From positions 50,716,001 through 50,780,000 of the forward strand of contig OX419760.1 in NCBI GenBank assembly GCA_948567375.1: a stretch of DNA of 64,000 nt, written 5' to 3'. The stretch comes from Lunularia cruciata. Its lineage: Eukaryota > Streptophyta > Marchantiopsida > Lunulariales > Lunulariaceae. Positions 22,473-33,655 of the stretch are shown here, one piece after another (positions within the stretch are counted from its first letter, which is position 1; the number at the start of each line of letters is the position of its first letter). Below the pieces are notes generated by a model. That model ran no database searches. It was given only the letters and a program-made list of their open reading frames with translations, and was not told the origin of the DNA. Both the position numbers and the translations under genes were made by a program.

Positions 22473-23330
22473 TCAGCTGGCGTAATAGATTGGGTAATCC
22501 TTCCTCTTGTCGTCCTTATGACTCAAGACTATTGCAATTGGCATGGACAAAGTATCCACGTATACATGAAAAGAGTGTTCCCAATTCAGAGCCCTTATGA
22601 CTGGTGCTTCAACCAGTTTCTTCATCAATACCTGGAAAACTTCTTCTTGACCTACTTCCCTCAAGTAGTCTTTGGACTTCTTTAGAAGCTTTGTAAGAGG
22701 TAGAGCAAGCACCGTGTAGTTTGAAACAAACCGTCTGTAGTATCCGACATGTCCTAAGAAGGCTCTCATATCCCATATGTTTTTTAGAAATTCCAAAGCT
22801 GAGATGACTTTTACCTTCTCCACATTGACTTCAATACCTTGGCTTGACACCCGATGTCCCAGGAGAATTCCCTCCGTCATTGCAAAGAAGTATTTCTCCG
22901 GATGTAATGACAAACCAACAAAATGACACCTTTCAAAAGTTTGGCAAAGGTAATCTAAATGTACACCTCTTTGCCCAAACACACAAAAATCATCAATGAA
23001 GACTTCCACAAATTGATGCAAGAAATCCTTGAAGATTGCATTCATCATCCGCTGGAAAGTAGCGGGAGCATTATACAACCCAAAGGGCATTTGATTGTAA
23101 GCAAAAGTGCCACAATTAGTAGTGAATGTGGTTTTATCCTTGCTCCTCTTCTTGAATGGATACTTGATTGTACCCAAAAAATCCATCAAGAAAATTGTAG
23201 CAAGGATGACCAACTACTTGATCCAAAATTGTATCGGTAGAAGGCAAGAGATGATGATCCTTCCTTGTGACTGCATTCAGTTTGTGGAATCTTGGCACAC
23301 TCAAATTGTCCCTATTTTCTTCTTCAAGAT
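22473..23330 (-). pseudogene. pol: C1 reverse transcriptase palm and thumb
   Basis: The frame 23213-22473 (246 codons) holds TTFTTNCGTFAYNQMPFGLYNAPATFQ, shortened here to its key parts MPFGLYNAPATF and the catalytic FIDDFCVFG (FIDD box), followed by LGHRVSSQGIEV and FLGHVGYYRRFVSNY, and the start of RNase H (HVYVDTLSMPIAIVLS). The catalytic Asp pair is kept. Upstream RT lies right of the family A LTR at 24017. It converts element RNA into cDNA when intact. Confidence 0.85.
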
Positions 23331-24016
23331 TGTTACACCCATTTGTTCATGTGTGTGGTATTGTGATATTTAGCTTGATATTACAAGTACTTGAGAGATA
23401 TTATTTATTTAGAGATAAAGGATGGTTCTACATTAGTCATGATCAGCTAGAGTTAGTCATAGCTAAGATAGAGGGGAACTTACTTTAGAGGAAGTGGAAA
23501 AGATGAGCACCACTATTTTGGATTCTAGTGTGTTGACTTGGTATTATTCTTAGGTGTTTGGCTTTGAGGAAAGAGTTGAGAACTCTTGGGCCTGCAAGCC
23601 TTTTTGTTTTGGATTGTTCTGTAGTCCAAGGATAGCCCATGTGAAGGAATTCATGACTTAGTGGTTAGGTCAAGATCACATGCTAGTGGAATATGCCCAC
23701 GTGAATGGATATTACTTTCTACTTTTTGACTTTACTTGACTTTTGGTCTAGTAACTTGAGTTACTACGGTAATTGGTAACTTTGGTGCATACTTATTTCA
23801 TAAGTATATAAATAGGGGGTGAGGAGGTACTCATCATCCTTTCATTTGCAAATATCTCTCTTTCATTGAGTTCTCTAATGAGCAATGTCTTGAGCCTTGG
23901 AGTGTTAGCCTTGGAGAAGTATGATGGAGTTGGGGTTCCGTGCTTTCTTAGTCCATGGTGCGCTACCATAATAGCCATCAAAGGTTCATCATGAGTGAGA
24001 GACAGGTCAGCTCATA
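23331..24016 (+). mobile_element. Family A solo LTR in C1 pol
   Basis: TGTTACACCC at 23331 to CAGCTCATA at 24016 (686 bp), with TATATAAA at 23815-23822. Comparison with uninterrupted C2 pol (about 54310-54360) shows that the LTR interrupts the RT gene. No target duplication is recognisable and the left flank differs from C2 by several bases, so local loss is likely. It is more diverged than the LTRs at 39184 and 51179. Confidence 0.9.
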
Positions 24017-24387
24017 GGACAATGACAATGGGCAAGACCCACTCATTGCTTAAGATATGAAGATGATTCTAGCTCCCAAGTACTTATCAATTTCATCCTT
24101 CACCAAGAGTGAGTACTTTGGGTTCAAGTGATACTATTTCTGCCGCATCGGAATTGCACCTTCAACTAGATCAATCCGGTGTTCTCAAAATTCACATGGA
24201 ATACTCGGCATTTGATCAATAGACTAGGCAAATACATCTAGTAATTCTTTCAACTGGGCAGTGTATCCTGCCAACTCCTCTGAAATGACTATCTTCGAAA
24301 GTTTTAAAATTTTTTCTCTTGTCAAGACCACATCTTGACAGTTATCAGGGTTGATGACTCCTTCAACATGACTCACTCGGCTCTAAG
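24017..24387 (-). pseudogene. pol: C1 reverse transcriptase fingers region
   Basis: Minus-strand reading gives ...NPKYSLLVKDEIDKYLGA and SNEWVLPIVIVL, the start of a Ty3/gypsy RT domain, then FDQVAGH-like sequence beyond the family A LTR. Stops occur (e.g. in the DQMPSIPCEF stretch). It joins to 23330 when the LTR at 23331-24016 is removed. Confidence 0.7.
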
Positions 24388-25335
24388 TCAAACTGCCATC
24401 AAACCTCCTTCCTCCAAGTCATGTTCACCCAAGGTGAGGTCATATGGGTCTTTGTCATTGACGTCCATCTTGTAACATTCCAAGTAATTGACTTGGACTT
24501 CATCTTTGGAGTCATTTGAAGACAAAGACGATAAGTGTTCAGAATCATCCTCGTCTTTTGACAAAGTTGTCTCCCCAAGATGTGGAACATTTTTCCAACT
24601 CACAATCACCAACTTCTAGTCTTCATACAAAATGTCCTTAAACCGCAACTTCTACTGATGCCAATCCACCACAACTTGGGTACTGTACAACTAGGGTCTT
24701 CCAATCAATAGGGGGTAACAAGTCTTGGTCATTGGTCACAACATAAAGTAATTCAACTTGAAGGGCACCCCTCCAATGATCATGGTAATGTTTGACAGCA
24801 TGCCCAATTGCCGTCTCTTGGTTTGGTCTGCAAATTTCAAAACTCGGGGTCTTGGCTCAAACGTATGATACCCCAGCTGATTTGCAGTATCTTTGGTCAT
24901 GACATTCAACCTAGACCCCAAATCAATGGGTATCAATGTGATCATGCAACCTGCAATCTCCGCATCAACGTTGGGAGGTCCCAAATCTTCTTGTTCAATT
25001 TGATAAATAGCAAGCAAGTCTTTTTTAGACATTGCCCTTACTTTCTTGAGGGTGGAATTCAGCTGCTTCTTATATAGATTATTGTCTTCCCATAGTTGCC
25101 TGAATGTGACGTTTGCACTTATGGATGCCAAATCCACTACAATATCATACTGTGGTACTCCTCCCAATTTCACCTTCTTTGCCTTCATCTTTGGGTTTGA
25201 AGTCTCACCTTGTTCAAATTTGACTTCGGGGCACTTCATGATGGTGATAGGAGTATTAGAGGTCTTGACCTGAAGTTCTTCGTGTAGGCCCATCTTAGCT
25301 TGGATCAGATTCTTTACTTTGGATCTGATGTCCAC
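24388..25335 (-). pseudogene. pro: C1 aspartic protease and flanking region
   Basis: Frame 25335-24736 contains a Gag-protease linker and the protease box IPIDLGSRLNVMTKD, in which the usual D-[ST]-G is D-L-G, followed by LGYHTFEPRPRVLKF and the IIGGVPFKLNY flap region. The frame breaks near 24736 and resumes as 24612-24388 (acidic tail with Ser/Asp clusters, ending DLEEGGLMAV). The matching C2 region reads DLGSGVNVM, so D-L-G is a family trait rather than damage in C1. It would process the Gag-Pol polyprotein. Confidence 0.75.
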
Positions 25336-25840
25336 CGGAAAATTGGAGGCTTCATCTTTGTCTCCTCCTCCAAACTCATCTCTCGAGTTCTAAGGACTGC
25401 TTCCTTGAGTTCTTTCTGCAAAGCTTTAGCGTTAGCCTTTGTGAAAATCTTTTCCTCCTTGGTAGAAAGGATTGACTTTGGGCATAGTCTCTTTGCCTTT
25501 TGTGAGGATGAAGAGGTTGTACTCAGTTCCTTGGGATCACACTTCTTCTTACTTGCATGTGTCTCAACCTTCAAAATTTTGAGGTCCGGCCATTCACCTT
25601 TAGAGGCCGGGTCCCTTCTTGAGGTCTCTCCTCCTCAAGTGTTATACAATTTACATTTGTATCCCCTTTTGCTTGAAGCGCAACACACTCAGCGGAGGTC
25701 TATACATATTTTACATGCGGCTTTGGGTTTGGTGGATGAGTGCATTGGTTGCCAGTATGACCCAATCCCTTACAATTCTCACATAGGAGAACATACCCAA
25801 TTTTCCATCTTGGCTTCGGACAGTTTGGAGACCAATGTAC
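25336..25840 (-). pseudogene. gag: C1 gag, C-terminal part
   Basis: Lys/Glu-rich tail (frame 25574-25314) after the zinc knuckles. The part between 25575 and 25840 holds the second knuckle region with frame damage. It is cut from the rest of gag by the solo LTR at 25841. Confidence 0.7.
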
Positions 25841-26519
25841 TTTAACACCCATTTGTGCATGTGTGTGGTATTGTGATATTTAGCTTGGTATTATAAGTAC
25901 TTAAGAGATATTATTTATATAGAGATAAAGGATGGTTCTATATTAGTCATGGTTAGCTAAAGTTAGTCATAGCTAAGATAGATGGGACCTTACTTTAGAG
26001 GAAGTAGAAAAGATGAGCACCACTATTTTGGATTTTAGTGTGTTGACTTGGTATTATTCCTAGGTGTTTGGCTTTGGGGAAAGAGTTGAGAACTCTTCGG
26101 CCCGCAAGCCTTTTTGTTTTGGATTCTTCTTTAGTCCAAGGATAGCCCATGTGAAGGAATCCTTGCTTTAGTGGTTGGGTCAAGATAAGGGGAATATGCC
26201 CATGTGAATGGATATCCCTTTCTACTTTTTGACTTTACTTGACTTTTAGTCTAGTAACTTGAGTTACTACGGTAATTAGTAACTTTGGTACGTAACTATT
26301 TCACAAGTATATAAACGAGGGGTGAGGAGGTACTCATCATCCTTTCATTTGCAACTATCTCTCTCTCATTGAGTTCTCTAGTGAGCAATGTCTTGAGTCT
26401 TGGAGTGTTAGCCTTGGAGGAGTATGATGGAGTTGGGGTTCCTTGCCTTCTTAGTCCATGGTGCGCTACCATAATAGCCATCAGAGGTTCATCCTGAGTG
26501 AGAGACAGGCCGGCTCACA
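25841..26519 (+). mobile_element. Family A solo LTR in C1 gag
   Basis: TTTAACACCC at 25841 to GGCTCACA at 26519 (679 bp), TATATAAA at 26308-26315. GTAC at 25837-25840 and 26520-26523 is a 4-bp target duplication; removing LTR and one GTAC restores the order seen in the uninterrupted C2 gag near 56180. It splits the first zinc knuckle between its CX2C pair and its His. Confidence 0.95.
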
Positions 26520-28300
26520 GTACCATCAAGCCACAATTGTAACATGCTCCGGGTGCAACATTCTAAGGTCAGTTTTGGTTGCTCATTGAGGGTCTTTGTG
26601 GTGGAGCGTTGGAATTATACTCCCTTGGTCCAAACCTTGGACCTTGGTACGATGTGCTTGCCTAAGGTGGTACCTCTTTGGTTCGGTACACCGCCTCCTC
26701 TTCCTCTTCTTGGATCCATCCCGGAACCCAATCAATCTACTACACCAAAAATGCATTCCGTGTTTGCATGGCCTATTTTGCCACATGCAGTGCACCATAT
26801 GTTGGATCTGCCAAATGATGGAGGCTTCCTTCAGTCCTTTGCCCTAATCATCTGGATTTTAAAATCTAAAAACTCTTTTATAAGAGCATACAGCTTGGTA
26901 TTTGCCTTATGTACACTCTTTGCTAGGGGTATCAATGGCTTCTTGCCTCCACATCTTTGTATCCTTATTGGCTTTGATTCTTCTTTGGATTCCAAAGAAG
27001 GACTTCAAGATATGGAGGATTCCTCCAAAGAAGGGGATGTACTTCAAGAAGCTCTTCTTCTAGGCTTCTTTCCTTTCTTCTCCCGGTTTCTTTGATTACC
27101 GGTAGAGTGAGAGTGAGCCACCTCATAGCGGGCGACGTGTTTGAGTACCTTATCTAGGGAAGTTACATTCCTCTCCTTGGCAAAGATCCAAATCTCTGGT
27201 GAAAGTCCTCCCAAGAACCAAGTAATGGTTTGGGCATCGGAGTAACCCATCACACCCAATTGCTTTGGAACTCGGTTCAAGAGTGCCATGAACCATTCAA
27301 AGTAGTCTCTCAACTTCTCCTTCTTGCCTTTGTCAAAATTTTTGAGCGCCGCAAAGACACCCATGTTGTTATCAACCTCTCAAGAATCACTCCAAGAAAT
27401 TGTTTCCCAAGCCCGCCCAATCTGCCGGTACAAACCCCTTTTGGGTTACATGAGTATACCAACTCCAAGCCTTCTTTTGGAGTAGACTTGGGAAAATTCT
27501 TAGGCAATCCACCATGTCATGTTCCTAACTAGCAAAGGAGATGACTTCAAATTCTTTGATGAATTCATTGGGGCTCTTTATCTTCTTCTATCCACTTATA
27601 CTTTTGATATGTGTGTCGAGGGATAGGTAATGAATTCATTGTTTGACTTGGTGGAATCGGCTATGGTAAAGTTGAACTTGAGGGAGCCAAGGAATTGGCT
27701 GGTATGGATGCCATATTGACAGCCCAGGGATTCCAATTAGTCAAGTTCAACGTCGGGTCTTCTTCGACAATTACTTCCTCTCTAATTGTGTCGACTTCAA
27801 CCCAAGTAGAAGGAAAAGCCTCAACACCTTTGAAGTGTTCTTCAAAATTCCTTTGAGACAATCAAGGAATTGTGTATAGACGGTGTTGACACTCTTCTGC
27901 CATTAGTGTTCATGTTGTCTTTTCCCAAACAAATTTCTTGATAAATTTGACTTCCTTTACAGCTTTAGGAAAAGTTGGTGTACTCGGTTGTAATGAATAT
28001 GTCTGCCTGCTCAAGTCTTTCTTCTTCTTGGTAGAGGGAGCAAGAAATTGCCTTGCCAACCACCTTGAGGTTTCTTTTGATCAAGTTCTTGCAGGGCTTC
28101 TTGCACTTTGTGAAGAAGTTGAAGGTCCAACGCCTCCTGTTCGGTTTTGTCAAAAGTGGATTGGATTTTTAGGTGTTCTTCTTCTTCACAATGCAACGTT
28201 TTCTTTTGAACTCTCTCTTCCCATTGTTCTCTCAATGCAGACATTCATATTGCTTTGACACCTAGTTTCAAAATTGGCTTTGTATTCTTCCATTTCCAAG
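26520..28300 (-). pseudogene. gag: C1 gag, N-terminal and capsid part
   Basis: Sense order right to left. After the PBS the frame opens around 28300 with an N-terminal segment (EALQELDQKK, KKKKDLSRQTYSLQP), then LNLTNWNPWAVNMASIP near 27760. The capsid-like block KKEKLRDYFEWFMALLNRVPK and TITWFLGGLSPEIWIFAKERN is in frame 27364-27044. A Ser/Lys-rich linker follows, then CYNCGLM, the first half of the first zinc knuckle, ending at the LTR insertion at 26520. Multiple stops and shifts. Gag forms the particle. Confidence 0.75.
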
Positions 28301-28307
28301 ATTTGTT

Positions 28308-28325
28308 TCCCCGGCAATGGTGCCA
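28308..28325 (-). promoter_or_regulatory. Primer-binding site of C1 (tRNA-Asp type)
   Basis: The minus strand reads TGGCACCATTGCCGGGGA, 7 nt inside the 5' LTR edge. It matches TGGCGCCGTTGCCGGGGA, the tRNA-Asp-complementary site typical of Tat/Athila-type plant elements, with two transitions. Confidence 0.85.
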
Positions 28326-29004
28326 AAAATGATGTAACAACTTGGCAAATATCACTTTGCGGTAATCATGGAAGTAAAATTCATTCCTACAAAGATACTG
28401 ATCAGAAATGTCCAAATACAAAGTCAAATGTCACAATGTAGTCCTTGATTTCATCTTTCATCTCTCAAGTAGCAACTACACCTTGAAGAGAGTAACAAGC
28501 ACTGACTTGCAGTCTCGTCACAATAATTTGTCACACATAATCACAACTCCAAATCTTTCCAAACAATCTTGATTGTGATGATTTAGACTCTCTTGAAAAT
28601 GGCACTTCACTGAAAAATGACTTCGCCTCAGAATTGTGATCCACCCTTCCACTAAAGGCACAACTTCCTCAATCAAAATTGCTTCACATCAACATTGCAT
28701 TGCACTCAAAATTGCAAAATACTACCAGCACTACAATTCCTCTCAAATCTATCAAGGCATTGCTCCGATTTCACTTCACTCAGGATCAAACACATAGAAT
28801 GAAGATCAAGCCTACGGAATCTAACATCCAACATCCAACAAGCACATTGACTTGCACTTCAAAATTCTCCACACACTCACAAACACAATCACAATATTGA
28901 TACTCAAAATCAAGCTCAAGCAACGAGTACCTAAAATTGGTACTTTGCTTTATTTATTCATACAAATAATGAAAACTGAACAGCAACAAACTATGAATGC
29001 CACC

Positions 29005-29012
29005 TTTAAATA
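29005..29012 (-). promoter_or_regulatory. TATA box of C1 5' LTR
   Basis: The minus strand reads CTATTTAAAGG; TATTTAAA lies 115 bp downstream of the LTR ORF stop. Transcripts from here would start after the ORF, so the ORF is in U3. Confidence 0.65.
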
Positions 29013-29126
29013 GTGAACCACTTGATAGTTACAATAAAAAATACCGTTTCCTAACAACTCTTCCTACTTGCAGATCGGAACTGACAAACCACCTCTTCAT
29101 ATCTGCCTCTTCAAATCTCAAAACTC

Positions 29127-31683
29127 TTATTTCTCCAATCCGATGTCTACTTCTTCCTCGACTTCCAATCTCAAAGTAACCTTACATACTACTCTATCCT
29201 CGGGTCTATCTAAGTCTACTAAATCCTTCACTATTTCTACTACTTCTTCACTCAGATCTGCAATTACACTAGTAGGTAATCTATCTAACTCCTTATCTTC
29301 TGACCCATCTTTCTCTAATATCTCCAATGGTTACTCTGAAGATATCTTTACTCCTACTTCATTGACTTCAGGCTTTTCTCTTACATCTTTTTGAAGTTTA
29401 TCTATCTCTAACTTAACTAAATCCAATCTAATCGTGATATTGTCTTCCACTTCCAATATCTTCCTATCTACACGAGTTCTGAGACTGATCAACAATGCAT
29501 TCAAATCTTTATCCTTCACATTTCTCCTCCTCCTCTCCTGCACCAACAACCTTAACTTGTGCAATCTTGTTTCTTCAATCTGCACATTGGCTTTTGTACT
29601 CAGCATCGCATTCATCTTGATTACAATCTCCTTCAATGGCTTGAGCCTCGTCTTTCTCTACCACTCTTGATTTGCCTGCCAATCTTCTCTATACATTGCT
29701 AGTTCTGCCTCGAATTAGGCTTTCACTGTCTCCTTCTCCTTCTGAAGAATCTTCTCTTCCAGATAACAAAGTAACTCCCGCAATCTCTCTTCTTCTCTAT
29801 ACCTTTTGGTCAACTCTCTTTGCCAAAGCTGCTTCTTCTCTTCTACACTCTCCGTCACTCTATCGAGCTCTTGCTCCTTCTCTACTACTCTTGCCATAGC
29901 ATGAATGATTTCTAATTGTGAATCAACAAATTGTTGTTTCAAGATTTCATACTTGGCTATCTGTCTTTCTCTCACTATGACATTATGCTCTATTACTCTC
30001 TCTTTACTTCCCACTTTCTTCTTTAGATTTTCAATGACTTGATTCTATACTATTGCATCTACTTGTAGTACGTCCTTCTGCTCCTCTCCTTAGGTGATGA
30101 TCTTCTTCAACTCCGAGTTCTCTTCTTCTAATCTTGCCAATACTTGCAACACAATCTTTACCTTTGGACACTCTGACTGCATTTCTCTCTTCTTCTCCTC
30201 TAACTTCATTGACAACGGGCATACAACCTCTCGTAGATACTCCACTCCTCTGCTCTGATTTACCTCAACTTGCAGAGTTTTCTCCTTCTTCACTTTTTCT
30301 TCACTGGACACTCTTCTTCACAGCCGCAGTCACCTTATTGGGATGGATTCTTCACCTCCCAAACTTCCACTCTCCACTTCTCTTATCTACTCGGCCCCGA
30401 CTCATACGTCACCTTCATTCTAGAATGAACACCTCTCTAAATGGTCACCCTCTTCTCCTCCTTCTCTGGAACCTCATCTTCTTGTCTTGGGTTACCTTCT
30501 TCTGCCTTCTCCATCTTTTCTTCTTCCTCCTTTGGTACAGGTTGTGTCTCCACTCCATCTTCACTCTCGCTACTTGCTTCACCACTTTGCAACATGAGTT
30601 AAGGTTCTTCCTCCTCCTCTAAGTCTTTTGACTTGTACTTGGCTTCCCCTTCTGATTCTTCACTTGACAATGCAATCACCACTAGGTCCTTCCTTGGGTT
30701 TACATTTCTGATCTTCCAAGGTCTTCTTGCCGCTCCTACTTCTTCTTCTCCTCTTCAACTCCTCTTCTTTGAATTTGGAGTATTCAACCCCACGTGCACG
30801 CTCTACCCCATCTATGTGTAGTACTCATCACTACTTCTGATTTGCAGAATATACTACTACTCCTCCACATCAACATCTGTTCTCAAGTCGGGATGGAGGT
30901 GCCGTGTTCAGCAAATTCAATCCCAAATAGAAGTGAGCTGCAAACAACACAATGTAATGTGGAGGCAACTTGTCCCACAAGTTCCATACCATTTGTCTCG
31001 TGCAGTGGTGGAAGCAATTTGCCCAATTGATTGGTTCCCCTACAAACATCTTATGGAAGAACACCGCTTGATGTTTCATCACATAAGTAGTTTGCTCCGG
31101 CTTGAAGATAGCCATCATTGCTCCGATGATGCCTCTCCTCACTGGGTCCTTGTAACTCTTGACTTTATAACCATTCTTTGTGCATTTTGAAGAAAAGTTG
31201 TCTCACACTTCTTTGGTTTCTTTAGCTTCTTCTCCTTTCCCCAAGAACGTGGCTCCTTGCTCCTCACCCGCCTCTCTTCCGAGTACTAACCTCCAATCCA
31301 ACTCTGTCCGGCGGGCCAGATTTCTTACTTTCTGCCTCAAGTCTATCAAGACATTTACTCTTGATGATCTTGGTCATGAAACCTGGAAAGCTAAGGTTCA
31401 AGTTCCATGCCAGAAATGTGATCCAAAGTCTGCTCAAGACTTTGATTCTTGTGATCACATCTTATCTCCAAATTGCATGATTCCCCACTGCAAATTCCAA
31501 GTTCTTCTTCCCACCTCCCATTTTACTCTCCTCCACATTGGGTTGGTGACTACTCTTTTGACCGATTCCCAAACTAACTCTCGTGGCTTCCTCTCAATGC
31601 ACAAGTGCGTCTCTTACTACACTCCCTTTTCTGCAATCTCCTTTAAGACAACTTCTTAATGGCAATGGAAAATTACTTGTCAT
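29127..31683 (-). pseudogene. LTR-resident coiled-coil ORF, copy in C1 5' LTR
   Basis: Runs from an ATG at 31683 that aligns with the ATG of copy C4 (17097) to the stop at 29127; about 852 codons. The N-terminal block includes ITFLAWNLNLSFPGFMTKI (31400 region), FFHKMFVGEPINWANCFHH and FAAHFYLGLNLLNTA (frame 31142-30870). The linker is acidic. Coiled coil from about 30311 to 29130 (EENSELKKIIT, ARVVEKEQELDRVTESVEEKKQ, KDLNALLISLRTRVDRKILEVEDN). Ends VEEEVDIGLEK. Stops and shifts are present. The product is unknown. Its presence inside a bounded 5' LTR with a PBS just beyond is the strongest evidence that the gene is part of the LTR. Confidence 0.75.
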
Positions 31684-32081
31684 CTCTTCACCTCTATCCC
31701 AAATCTTATAGTGGCAAGCCTTCTTTGTCTTTCTTCACTTTGAGTTTTCTATTGAGAAATCACACCTCATGCATGCTCTTGTCACTATCAATTTTCTCCC
31801 ACTCAGGGCCAGCCATTGTTTATGTGCAATACCTTTTTGAATGTTCAACCCCAAAGGAAAGTTGTTACACTATCCTCACCTCGAGTTGATTGTCCCCAAG
31901 TCAAAGTCTCCTTACTTTGGGTTGACTGTTGACAAGACCACTTTGAGTACTTTGTCTTCTGACAAAAAGTCACTTTACTTTGGATTACAAGCCAAAGACT
32001 CCATTCTTCACCTTCTGATGCCATACAACCACAATACTACTTCTTCTAAAATTAAAAAAAAACAAAAATGTGTGTACTACA

Positions 32082-32352
32082 AAAGGTTTGCCGGCCCAAG
32101 AGTTCTCAACTCTTTCTTCAAAGCCAAACACCTACGAATAATACCAAGTCAACACACTAGAATCAAAAATAGTTGTGCTCATCTTTTCCACTTCCTCTAA
32201 AGTAAGGTCTCCACTATCTTAGCTATGATTTACTTTAGCTAATCATAACTAATTTAGAACCATCCTTTATCTATATAAACAATATCTCTCAAGTACTTGT
32301 AATACCAAGCTAATTATCACAATACCACACACATGCACAAAGGGGTTTTAGG
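32082..32352 (-). mobile_element. Family A solo LTR, reversed, second part
   Basis: Continues the LTR begun at 10684-11106 across the C1 insertion: GGTTTGCCGGCCCAAGAGTTC through to AGGGGTTTTAGG, a decayed form of the reversed LTR start. GAGC follows at 32353. Confidence 0.9.
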
Positions 32353-32840
32353 GAGCATCATTTAATGCTCTTATGACATAGTTACACCCATTACCTATCA
32401 TGGGATTGGGTTACTATTGGAGTTTGGACTTTGCTGGACCTTTACCGGTGACTGTGAGACATCATTGGTATGTTTTAGTGATGGTGGAGCACTTCTCCAA
32501 GTGGATTGAGCTAATGGCACTTCTTGACAACTCCAATAAAGGGATGGCTTACTCATTCCGAGATCCAATTCTTAGTCATTTTGGTGCATCCATTGAGGTT
32601 TTGATTAGTCAAGGTATATAGTTTTTGGGAAAGTTTCAGGTCTTGTGTGACAAGGCTTTGATTGATCATTGTACTACCTCTCAAGATCACCCTAAGGTAG
32701 ATGGCTTAGCAAAGAGAGTGGTTCAAACAATGAAGAGAGGATTGCAAAAGTATGGTTTGCAAAGGGGTCACTTGGGAGATTAGGACCTCCAATTACCTTG
32801 GTTGGCCATGGGCTATCGGTTCAGCTGGTGTTGGGAGGCT
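32353..32840 (+). pseudogene. pol: Family B integrase catalytic core fragment
   Basis: Resumes the plus-strand family B gene broken at 10683. Frame at 32400: MGLGYYWSLDFAGPLPVTVRHHWYVLV in outline, key parts SLDFAGPLP (first Asp) and HFSKWIELMALLDNS; then LISQGI in place of the LTDxGTEF box, so the second Asp is lost; then FQVLCDKALIDHCTTSQDHPK and KRVVQTMKRGLQKYGLQRGHLG, with Lys/Val/Asp for the EANGLAER region around the catalytic Glu. It ends at WLAMGYRFS near 32830, where similarity to the minus-strand copy stops. Confidence 0.85.
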
Positions 32841-33479
32841 TGTATGGTCTTGAGAATGCACCTGACACCTAGCTACTTGCACTTACACTACCCTATTTGT
32901 CAATGACTCAAAAGCTTTCCCGCAGTTTGACGTTGTCTCTACTCTTTGCCTTGATGGTAGTTCCCTTATTTGCTGGAGCAACTTGTCCGCGGTTGCTCCA
33001 GGATGTAGACTCTTCTTAAGGGCTTTTTGTGTTGAGTTTTCTTGGTATAACATTGACCTTCACGTATCACCAAGGACTATTCATGTTTTGTTATTATTGA
33101 AGTTTGTATTATAGGTAACTAGTTATACGACCAGATTCAAATCAGTGCAATCAAAGTAGTGACTTGACCCATCTGCATAAACTGGACTGGAAGCTCCAAG
33201 AATGGAGTCCCATTTCCCTAACACTCTTTACAAAATAAAGTGAGCACAATCACTCACAAAGCCACATAGCGTTCACCACAATCAAGTCTTGTAATTTATA
33301 AACCCACTTGGTGGGGAGCCAAACAACTCTAGAACAAACAATGACCACACCTAAAGTTCTCCATTGGCTCAGGCAAGAAAGGAAAAAACCTACTACAACC
33401 AAGTTTTAATCCTACAACATAACAATTTAACTCTCTATTTTGCCAAAGCTCCCCTTTGACCTTCCTTCCTTCATTGGTC
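32841..33479. other. Unassigned stretch, no gene seen
   Basis: No open frame of note, no match to families A, B or C that I can see. It contains no terminal-repeat signature. It could be host sequence or an unrelated diverged element. Confidence 0.4.
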
Positions 33480-33655
33480 TATAACATCCATTTGTGCATG
33501 TGTGGTATTGTGATATTTACCTTGGTATTACAAGTACTTAAGAGATATTATTTTTATAGAGATAAAGGATGGTTCTGTATTAGTCATGGTTAGTTAAATT
33601 TAGTCATAGCTAAGATAGAGGGGACCTTACTTTAGAGGAAGTAGAAAAGATGAGT
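33480..33655 (+). mobile_element. Truncated family A LTR (first 176 bp)
   Basis: TATAACATCC matches the LTR start; the copy stops at AAAAGATGAG, where a second LTR begins with TGTAATACCC. The missing remainder is not found right of 39874. Confidence 0.85.

Larger units (their letters stand above)
11107..32081 (-). mobile_element. Family C element C1, complete in outline, with nested insertions
   Basis: Minus-strand Ty3/gypsy element. In sense order: 5' LTR 32081-28333, tRNA-Asp-type PBS 28325-28308, gag, protease, RT, RNase H, integrase, PPT 20793-20779, 3' LTR from 20778 to 11107. AAAG flanks it at 11103-11106 and 32082-32085, a 4-bp target duplication within a family A LTR. Later insertions are family A solo LTRs at 25841-26519 (in gag) and 23331-24016 (in pol), and a block at 14056-20459 in the 3' LTR made of purine-rich repeats plus a plus-strand family C LTR. 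The two LTRs resemble each other more than other C copies, e.g. both share PTSVIADLSEEVVEIVKDLVD-like wording that is absent from C4, supporting one insertion. Confidence 0.85.
28333..32081 (-). mobile_element. C1 5' LTR (3749 bp)
   Basis: Sense start TGTAGTACACACATTTTTG at 32081, sense end GCCAAGTTGTTACA at 28333. Layout in sense: about 400 bp U3 with ACTTTGGGTT-type repeats, an ORF of about 850 codons (31683-29127), TATA box 29012-29005, then R-U5 of about 0.65 kb. It is followed by the PBS. Its length agrees with the C2 LTR (3765 bp). Confidence 0.9.

Noticed and set aside
26296-26481. A 61-codon minus-strand frame (MAIMVAHHGLRR...) that recurs at 23793, 39651, 51634 and on the plus strand at 10722
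   Set aside because: It is antisense within the family A LTR and is conserved only because the LTR is; it overlaps the TATA region and has no domain.
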